From Deltaproteobacteria bacterium UBA4427 (lineage in GTDB: Bacteria > Myxococcota_A > UBA9160 > UBA4427): 20,238 bases of DNA. The position numbers were made by a program, and so were the translations under genes. Below are positions 15,460 to 20,238 of this stretch, one piece after another (position 1 is the first letter of the stretch; every line of letters starts with the position of its first letter). The DNA is taken from the NCBI GenBank assembly GCA_002390675.1, contig DGPZ01000178.1, positions 1 to 20,238 on the forward strand, written 5' to 3'. The notes beneath the pieces are model-generated. The model did no database searches. It saw only the letters and a program-made list of their open reading frames with translations, and was not told the origin of the DNA.

Positions 15460-16211
15460 CGAAAGAGATCCGTCTGCGGATCACGCAGCAGGTCCTTCAC
15501 GCCGCCATCGCCCTCGAAGGGAAAGCCTTCGACGATCACGACCGGAATGCCGGCGCTCTTCCACATGAGCAGACCCGCTGCCGCGGCAAGCTGGTCCGCA
15601 GTCGCGGGTTGCGTCACTAGGAGTTCGCGACCGGCGCGGTCGCGGGAACCGCGATCATCGCGAAGCGGAGCTAGGCCAGCGGAGCCGAGGGCGACGTCGA
15701 CAAGACCGTCGCGCCAGGGGCGGCCAAAAGTGTCTGTGATGACGACAGGGGTGTGAGCACCACCCCGTGAGAGGTCTTCGTGGAGGGTTCTCGCCGAAGC
15801 ATCTGGGTCGAGTGGCAGCAGGACAGCGATGTCTTCGCCTGGGGCGTTCGAGAGGTCGACACCAGCATTCGCACAGACGAATCCGTGTTTAGTCTCGGTG
15901 ATCAGGACGTTATGCCCGCGGCGAACGATGCGGACACTTTCGTCGAGCACGATCTGTACTTGGCGGGGGTCGCGGTCGTGGGCTTCCGCGATCTCCAGAG
16001 CTTCGGCGCTCGGGGAGACATTCTCGAGTCTAACGAGGCGACCTTCCGCTTTGGAAATAATCTTTTGAGCAACGACGACAATGTTGCCCGCGAGGGAAAC
16101 GCCAGCGGATTTCGCTACTTCGCGAATCATTTCGCCAAGGTCGGTGCCGGGCTCAACTTCTGGTAGGCCGGGCAAAGGGATGAATCGTAGAGGGGCGGGG
16201 GCTTCGGTCAT
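15456..16211 (-). CDS. cofE: Coenzyme F420-0:L-glutamate ligase
   Basis: GTP-dependent ligase that adds glutamate residues to F420-0 to build the F420 tail. Family motifs: LPGLPEVEPGTDLGEMI at 13-29, VVVAQKIISKAEGR at 45-58, ESVRIVRRG at 91-99, ETKHGFVCANAGVDLSN at 106-122 and ITDTFGRPWRDGLVDVALG at 158-176. At 251 residues it is the stand-alone enzyme and lacks the nitroreductase-like C-terminal domain found in actinobacterial FbiB. ATG 16211 follows cofC by 99 bases and has no obvious ribosome site. It is convergent with engB with overlapping stops. Confidence 0.93.
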   Translation of the reverse strand: MTEAPAPLRFIPLPGLPEVEPGTDLGEMIREVAKSAGVSLAGNIVVVAQKIISKAEGRLVRLENVSPSAEALEIAEAHDRDPRQVQIVLDESVRIVRRGHNVLITETKHGFVCANAGVDLSNAPGEDIAVLLPLDPDASARTLHEDLSRGGAHTPVVITDTFGRPWRDGLVDVALGSAGLAPLRDDRGSRDRAGRELLVTQPATADQLAAAAGLLMWKSAGIPVVIVEGFPFEGDGGVKDLLRDPQTDLFR

Positions 16212-16310
16212 GTGGGTGGGTCTCGGTAGCGCGAGGGCGCGAACAGAAGGGAGGAGCAGCTCAAAGAAGCGTGATGTCGAAGTGAGAGCCGTGTTGGATT
16301 TCGATTTATG

Positions 16311-16964
16311 TTAGGCGTTTTTCATGGGAGTAAGCCCAGCGGACGTCAGAAGGGCTCGGGTGCGTCTTCCTCCGCCTTTAGTGGCCAAGAAAGCTTCGAG
16401 ATCTTCGGGTTGATCGAGATCGATTGCTAGGGAGAGGAGCGGCGTTTCATGATATTTTACTGCGGCTTCGGCGGCGGCTTCTCTGTGCCGTGCCGCGCTG
16501 TCTTTACCGAAGCAACATGGCACCACGCCGGCGGGGCGATGGAGGAGCGCACTCGTGCCGCCGTCCGAGGAAGGAGCGAGCCAGATGCCGCGCGTCTCTT
16601 CGGATGCTTCCCTCAAGAGCTGGTCGAAATCTTCCGCGAGGGCACCGGCGACATCTCCTAGCACGAAGAGAATGTCCTCCCCTTTGTCTAGGGCGAGGCA
16701 ATTTACACCATCTTCTAGAGCGGCATTAAGGCCAGGCTCGGGGCGCATGATGATCTCTGCCCCCGCGGCCTTTGCGCGCTCGGCAACGGTCGAGTCGGGA
16801 GTAGTGACCGCAATGCGCGTAATCCCGCGGCTAGCCGACAAGGCCTCGATTAAATCTTCGAGCATGGCGAGTGTCAGTGCTTGGCGCGTCTCGCTAGGCA
16901 GGCTAGAAAGCAGACGAGATTTACTTTCCTCGAGCTTTTTGACTGGGATCAGCGCGATCGTCAT
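16311..16964 (-). CDS. cofC: Phospho-acid guanylyltransferase of F420 synthesis (CofC family)
   Basis: Activates 2-phospholactate, phosphoenolpyruvate or 3-phosphoglycerate with GTP for transfer to Fo; the substrate used here is not evident. Seen: the N-terminal nucleotide loop IPVKKLEESKSRL (6-18), EPGLNAALEDGV (76-87), LAPSSDGGTSALLHRP (129-144), FGKDSAARH (152-160) and the C-terminal LAIDLDQPEDLEAFL (179-193). Two family motifs are altered: the usual ADLP is GDVAG at 103-107, and DGGGTNAL is SDGGTSAL. ATG 16964 overlaps the cofD stop by four bases and gives 217 residues; an in-frame ATG at 17045 lies inside cofD and is unlikely. Confidence 0.87.
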   Translation of the reverse strand: MTIALIPVKKLEESKSRLLSSLPSETRQALTLAMLEDLIEALSASRGITRIAVTTPDSTVAERAKAAGAEIIMRPEPGLNAALEDGVNCLALDKGEDILFVLGDVAGALAEDFDQLLREASEETRGIWLAPSSDGGTSALLHRPAGVVPCCFGKDSAARHREAAAEAAVKYHETPLLSLAIDLDQPEDLEAFLATKGGGRRTRALLTSAGLTPMKNA

Positions 16965-17917
16965 CGAAGACGATCCGCCACGCCTAAGGCCGCACGCGCG
17001 ACGGATTCGGAAACGGCCGCATCGACCATCATTGTGTCGAGACAAGTCGCAGCGAGTCCAAGCTGCTCGATCTCGCCCTGAAGCGCTTCATCTTGTTCGT
17101 CAAAGACAAAGCCCCCGATCCATTCGGAGTAGAACCGGGCGACGCCGAGCGCCGATACTTCGATGTCGAGGGCACGCATGAGCGTGTGGGCGGGGCCTTT
17201 GATGGGGGCGCCGCTCACGATTGGTGAAACGGCGACGATCGGTGCCGTTGCGGCATTGAGCGCGTCGCGTACGCCGCGTACAGCCAAAATTGGTCCGATC
17301 GAAACGATTGGATTGCTCGGGCAGACTAGGATCGTGCCCGCGCGAGCGATGGCTTCGAGGACTCCAGGAGCGGGCTCGGCGGCTTCGGCGGCGGAGAGGT
17401 CAACGTCGGTCACGTCGGTCGGAGCACCGTCTCGCACCAGATATTCTTCGAAGTGAATTGAGCTGCCGCTTTCCAGCTCGATCATTGTCGGGCACGACGC
17501 ATTCGACATGGGAAGGATCTGAAAGTCGAGTCCGAGATCGCGCCTTAGCTCGTCCGTGATTGTGTCGAGTCCAGCGCCTTCCGCTAGTCGAATCGTGCGG
17601 TGAAGGCAATTCGTGTAGTCGGTATCACCCAGGCGAAACCAGACCTCGTGTCCTAGTTCCGCGAGGCGGTCGACGAGATGATAGGTGTCCCCCGCGAGGC
17701 CGAATCCGCGCGCCGCATCAATTCGATCGGCGAGGGTGTAACTGACGATGTCGATGTCAGGACTAACATGGACGCCGTAGAATTCTCGATCATCTCCCGT
17801 GTTGACTATGATGGTGAGGTCTTCATGAGGGACGGCCCTGATTACACCGCGCAAATACCGAGCGGCCCCGACGCCGCCTGCCAGCACTACAACAGGGCCT
17901 GTGGCATTCGTACTCAT
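16961..17917 (-). CDS. cofD: 2-phospho-L-lactate (phosphoenolpyruvyl) transferase CofD
   Basis: Transfers the activated phospho-acid from the CofC product to Fo, forming F420-0 or its dehydro form. The family opening LAGGVGAARYLRG is at 12-24, VNTGDD at 38-43, SPDIDIVSYTLA at 52-63, WFRLGDTDYTNCLHRT at 93-108, and CPSNPIVSIGPIL at 199-211. The 318-residue length is normal. Its ATG overlaps the stop of the upstream lipoprotein-like gene by four bases, and its stop overlaps cofC. No Fo synthase gene (cofG, cofH or fbiC) lies in the window. Confidence 0.95.
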   Translation of the reverse strand: MSTNATGPVVVLAGGVGAARYLRGVIRAVPHEDLTIIVNTGDDREFYGVHVSPDIDIVSYTLADRIDAARGFGLAGDTYHLVDRLAELGHEVWFRLGDTDYTNCLHRTIRLAEGAGLDTITDELRRDLGLDFQILPMSNASCPTMIELESGSSIHFEEYLVRDGAPTDVTDVDLSAAEAAEPAPGVLEAIARAGTILVCPSNPIVSIGPILAVRGVRDALNAATAPIVAVSPIVSGAPIKGPAHTLMRALDIEVSALGVARFYSEWIGGFVFDEQDEALQGEIEQLGLAATCLDTMMVDAAVSESVARAALGVADRLR

Positions 17918-18282
17918 GAATCAGCAACTCCCGCATCGCGGATCGCCTTCAGTCGTTCCAGTGCTGCGGTATCGCTCATCAGGCGGTTCACCAATTCACG
18001 CAATTTCACATCATCGTGAAGAGGGTCTGTTTCGATCTCGCGGGGCTGAGTGACGAGATCGGCGAGTGCGGCTCGGTCGCGTGCGATTGAGGCTTCGAGT
18101 GCTGCGATTAGTAGCTGACTCTCGCCGTCGTCGAGCGACTCTTCGGAAGAGCCCATCCATCCCGCACAGCCCGTCCCGATCATCACAAAAAAGGCGAGTA
18201 GGTATGAGAGTAGATAGGCGAATGCGCGCGCGGGCCTAGGCGCGCTCACGCGGCGTGTGTGGGAGCAAAAAGGGGGCTTCAT
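17914..18282 (-). CDS. Small lipoprotein-like protein coupled to cofD
   Basis: 122-residue protein of unknown function. A basic N-terminus is followed by a hydrophobic stretch (about 21-36) ending in IGTGCAG. C39 could be the lipidated cysteine, although glycine at -3 makes the lipobox imperfect. The mature part is short, acidic and mostly helical (about 50-118, QLLIAALEASIARDRAALADL and later MSDTAALERLKAIRDAG), suggesting a coiled coil. There is no strong ribosome site before ATG 18282, so the true start may be slightly downstream. Overlap with cofD (ATGA) shows it is the first gene of the F420 group, but any link to F420 is inference from position. Confidence 0.65.
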   Translation of the reverse strand: MKPPFCSHTRRVSAPRPARAFAYLLSYLLAFFVMIGTGCAGWMGSSEESLDDGESQLLIAALEASIARDRAALADLVTQPREIETDPLHDDVKLRELVNRLMSDTAALERLKAIRDAGVADS

Positions 18283-18460
18283 TAGAGCCGATTCTTCGCG
18301 ACCCCCGGCCGCTCGTCAAGCGCGCGAGAAAGAAGAGAATTTCTCGTCACCCAGTGCTTGAGGCGCCCAATTCACGTTTTGCCGAGAATCGTTGAGAGAT
18401 CAGTTCTAGAGGCCGTCTGCGTCGAATGGGTTCGGCACGAGGCTTGCGTTGGGATAGGGC

Positions 18461-20197
18461 ATGGTTTCTCCATTTCCCCAGCGATCGATCCGGTTCATCC
18501 AGAGATTTTTGATTCTAAGCGGGTGTTTGATAGTCGCCGCGCTCGTCAGCCCCGTTCGGGCGCGGGGATTCGATGAATCTTCGTCCATCCGAGGCGCGGG
18601 TGATTTTCGGTGGGACCGAGTTGGGAAAATTGGCGGACGTGGGGATCGGATTTACGCGCTTGCTCTGGGCCGCGACGGCGCGATCGCGCTTGCCGACGAA
18701 GCGGGGGTGGCTTGGATACGTGGCACTCGGGAAAAAGCGGGGAATGAACTCGATTCGAACCGTATGCGTGCATCCGCGAGGGACGTAAACGATCTGGTTG
18801 TCGATGAGAAGGGTCAGTTGTGGATCGCCTCGGACGCAGGGCTATTTCGTTGGTCACCGGCGGAGCGCCCTGTGCGTCGGGACTTACGCGGCGGAGAGGC
18901 GGCGAATCGAATCCGGCGGATAGTCTCCCTGGGCGCACGGCTCGTCGTCGCGACGGAGGCGGGCGCCTATTGGTCGTCGAAAGGACAGGTTTTTCAATCG
19001 CTTTCCACAGGCGGTGTTTCGGAGCCGATTTTCCTGGCGGCGATTGTTCCACCCGCGAGCCCGAGCGTTGGGGCCGATCATCGGATCGCTCCCACGAGCG
19101 AAACTGAAGTCTGGCTATATGGACTTCAGGGGCTCACTCGAATTTTCGGTATCGAGACGCCTAACGGGTTGCGGGTTACTCGACGGGAGCGACTAACGCT
19201 TCCGCTGCCACCATCAGAAGCCGCGCCAGTGGATCTCCACTTCGATTCGACTCGGAATCGCGTTGTGCTCGTGTATCCCGACCGCTTCGCGATCTCGGAA
19301 ATCCTCGAGAGTCCAGGCTCGGTGAATCGAGTCGGACCCTGGATAATCCATCGCCCGGTATTCGCACCTGGCGCTCGTATTGCGCGCATTGCGATCACGC
19401 AAAACGGCGTCGTAGCCGCAACAGATCGTGGTCTCTTTATCGCAACTGATCTGCTGGCGCGCTTTCACCGTCCTGCCGGGGCGAGTGCGGGGACCGGCTG
19501 TCATGTCGTCGCGAGTGGCTCCTTCGAATCGGCGGGCGAGGCGATCGTTGGGTGCGGTACGACGATTTACCGCCGCGTGGGAGTCGAGCGTCCTAAGCAT
19601 CCGGTGAGCGATGTGGCAGTCACTCGAGCACCTATTTCGGGGGACCCACCGCTTGCCGACCTTCGCCGTCGCGCGTTGGCCCATGCGGGTCTGGACCGCC
19701 TCCAAGAAGAGAGGCTCTGGGACGGCTTGCGTCGTCGCGGTTGGTGGCCGGACCTTTCGATTAAGGCTGGTGTCGACTTGGACAGCGACGAAAGACGTCA
19801 CGCGGATCAAAGCTTCGTTTCTGGTGATACGCGTCATCTCTTCGACCGCACCCGAGACCGGGCGACGGCTTACGACGCGTCGGTTCAGCTCGACTGGTCC
19901 TTAGGCGAAGTCGCGTATCCGTCTGATTCCGTCGATCTCTCACGAGAATTGCGGCAAAGGCTGAGTCTTCGCGACGACGTCTCGGACGAAATTCATCAGC
20001 TCTATTTCGAGCGTGAGCGTCTAAGAGAGCGGCTCGCCTCGGAGGCTCCGCTCACACCCGATGAGGAGCGCCTCGCACGGTCGCGCGCGAGAGAAATGGC
20101 GGCGGGGCTTGATGCTTGGACGGGCGGATGGGTGAGCCAGTGGCGTGAGGATCGGTTGGCTGCTGAATCACGGGGAGGTGAGGTCATGCGCGACTAA
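18461..20197 (+). CDS. Secreted propeller-like protein with conserved C-terminal domain
   Basis: 578-residue exported protein. The signal peptide covers about 1-35 (hydrophobic core around FLILSGCLIVAALVS, cleavage near VRA). Residues about 55-380 show repeated short blade-like units: ALALGRDGAIALADEAGVAWI, DLVVDEKGQLWIASDAGLFRW, RIVSLGARLVVATEAGAYW and IAITQNGVVAATDRGLFIA. These resemble two-component-regulator-type beta-propeller repeats. From about 410 to 570 follows a different domain with WWPDLSIKAGVDLD, VQLDWSLGEVAYP, HQLYFERERLRERL and LDAWTGGWVS; from memory, similar tails occur in uncharacterised deltaproteobacterial envelope proteins. ATG 18461 has only a weak GGGATAGGG-type site. 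It is divergent from the F420 group across about 180 bases. Function unknown. Confidence 0.78.
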   Translation: MVSPFPQRSIRFIQRFLILSGCLIVAALVSPVRARGFDESSSIRGAGDFRWDRVGKIGGRGDRIYALALGRDGAIALADEAGVAWIRGTREKAGNELDSNRMRASARDVNDLVVDEKGQLWIASDAGLFRWSPAERPVRRDLRGGEAANRIRRIVSLGARLVVATEAGAYWSSKGQVFQSLSTGGVSEPIFLAAIVPPASPSVGADHRIAPTSETEVWLYGLQGLTRIFGIETPNGLRVTRRERLTLPLPPSEAAPVDLHFDSTRNRVVLVYPDRFAISEILESPGSVNRVGPWIIHRPVFAPGARIARIAITQNGVVAATDRGLFIATDLLARFHRPAGASAGTGCHVVASGSFESAGEAIVGCGTTIYRRVGVERPKHPVSDVAVTRAPISGDPPLADLRRRALAHAGLDRLQEERLWDGLRRRGWWPDLSIKAGVDLDSDERRHADQSFVSGDTRHLFDRTRDRATAYDASVQLDWSLGEVAYPSDSVDLSRELRQRLSLRDDVSDEIHQLYFERERLRERLASEAPLTPDEERLARSRAREMAAGLDAWTGGWVSQWREDRLAAESRGGEVMRD

Positions 20198-20238
20198 TAG
20201 GGTTGGGTTGGTTGGTTGGGCTGACAGAACGGGCTCGA

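Noticed and set aside
20198..20238. GGTTGG-type short tandem repeats after the propeller gene
   Set aside because: Only a few copies, no symmetry for a terminator, and the window ends immediately afterwards.

Overview
The window is a compact, moderately GC-rich bacterial chromosome segment with 16 confident protein genes and no recognisable tRNA, rRNA, insertion sequence or CRISPR array. Several features point to a Gram-negative bacterium: a long PlsB-type acyltransferase, a System I (Ccm) cytochrome c maturation cluster, signal peptides and a probable lipoprotein. The cysteine-type CcmE and a bacterial coenzyme F420 gene set fit an uncultivated lineage of the former Deltaproteobacteria or a related phylum (Myxococcota, Desulfobacterota or Binatota type). 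That placement is inference from gene content and not a proven taxonomy.

Layout. (1) 82-4808, plus strand: plsB, hisI, hisG and a Nudix hydrolase, closely spaced and probably co-transcribed. (2) 4865-5578, minus strand: a small zinc-ribbon protein of unknown function, followed by coding-like sequence broken by stop codons. (3) 5579-6435: about 860 bases with no convincing gene, holding a promoter-like site with a central palindrome and an 11-base direct repeat. (4) 6436-13262, minus strand: ccmE, ccmF, a large membrane-anchored zinc-ribbon protein, ccmA, ccmB and ccmC. (5) 13565-15459, plus strand: a class I aminotransferase and the ribosome-assembly GTPase engB, overlapping by 4 bases. (6) 15456-18282, minus strand: a small lipoprotein-like gene, cofD, cofC and cofE of the F420 pathway. 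(7) 18461-20197, plus strand: a secreted propeller-like protein.

The ccm cluster is the most unusual part. Its CcmE carries Cys-x3-Phe where the textbook chaperone has His-x3-Tyr, and no ccmD, ccmG or ccmH gene is visible. Between ccmF and ccmA sits a 657-residue protein that joins a secreted beta-rich region, one membrane helix, a CcmI-like helical segment and a C-terminal zinc ribbon. CcmA and CcmB would form the ABC module, CcmC would load heme onto CcmE, and CcmF would attach it to apocytochrome. The 657-residue protein may take the place of CcmI or CcmH functions. In the F420 group, CofC makes the activated phospho-acid, CofD transfers it to Fo and CofE adds glutamates. The Fo synthase genes are not in the window.
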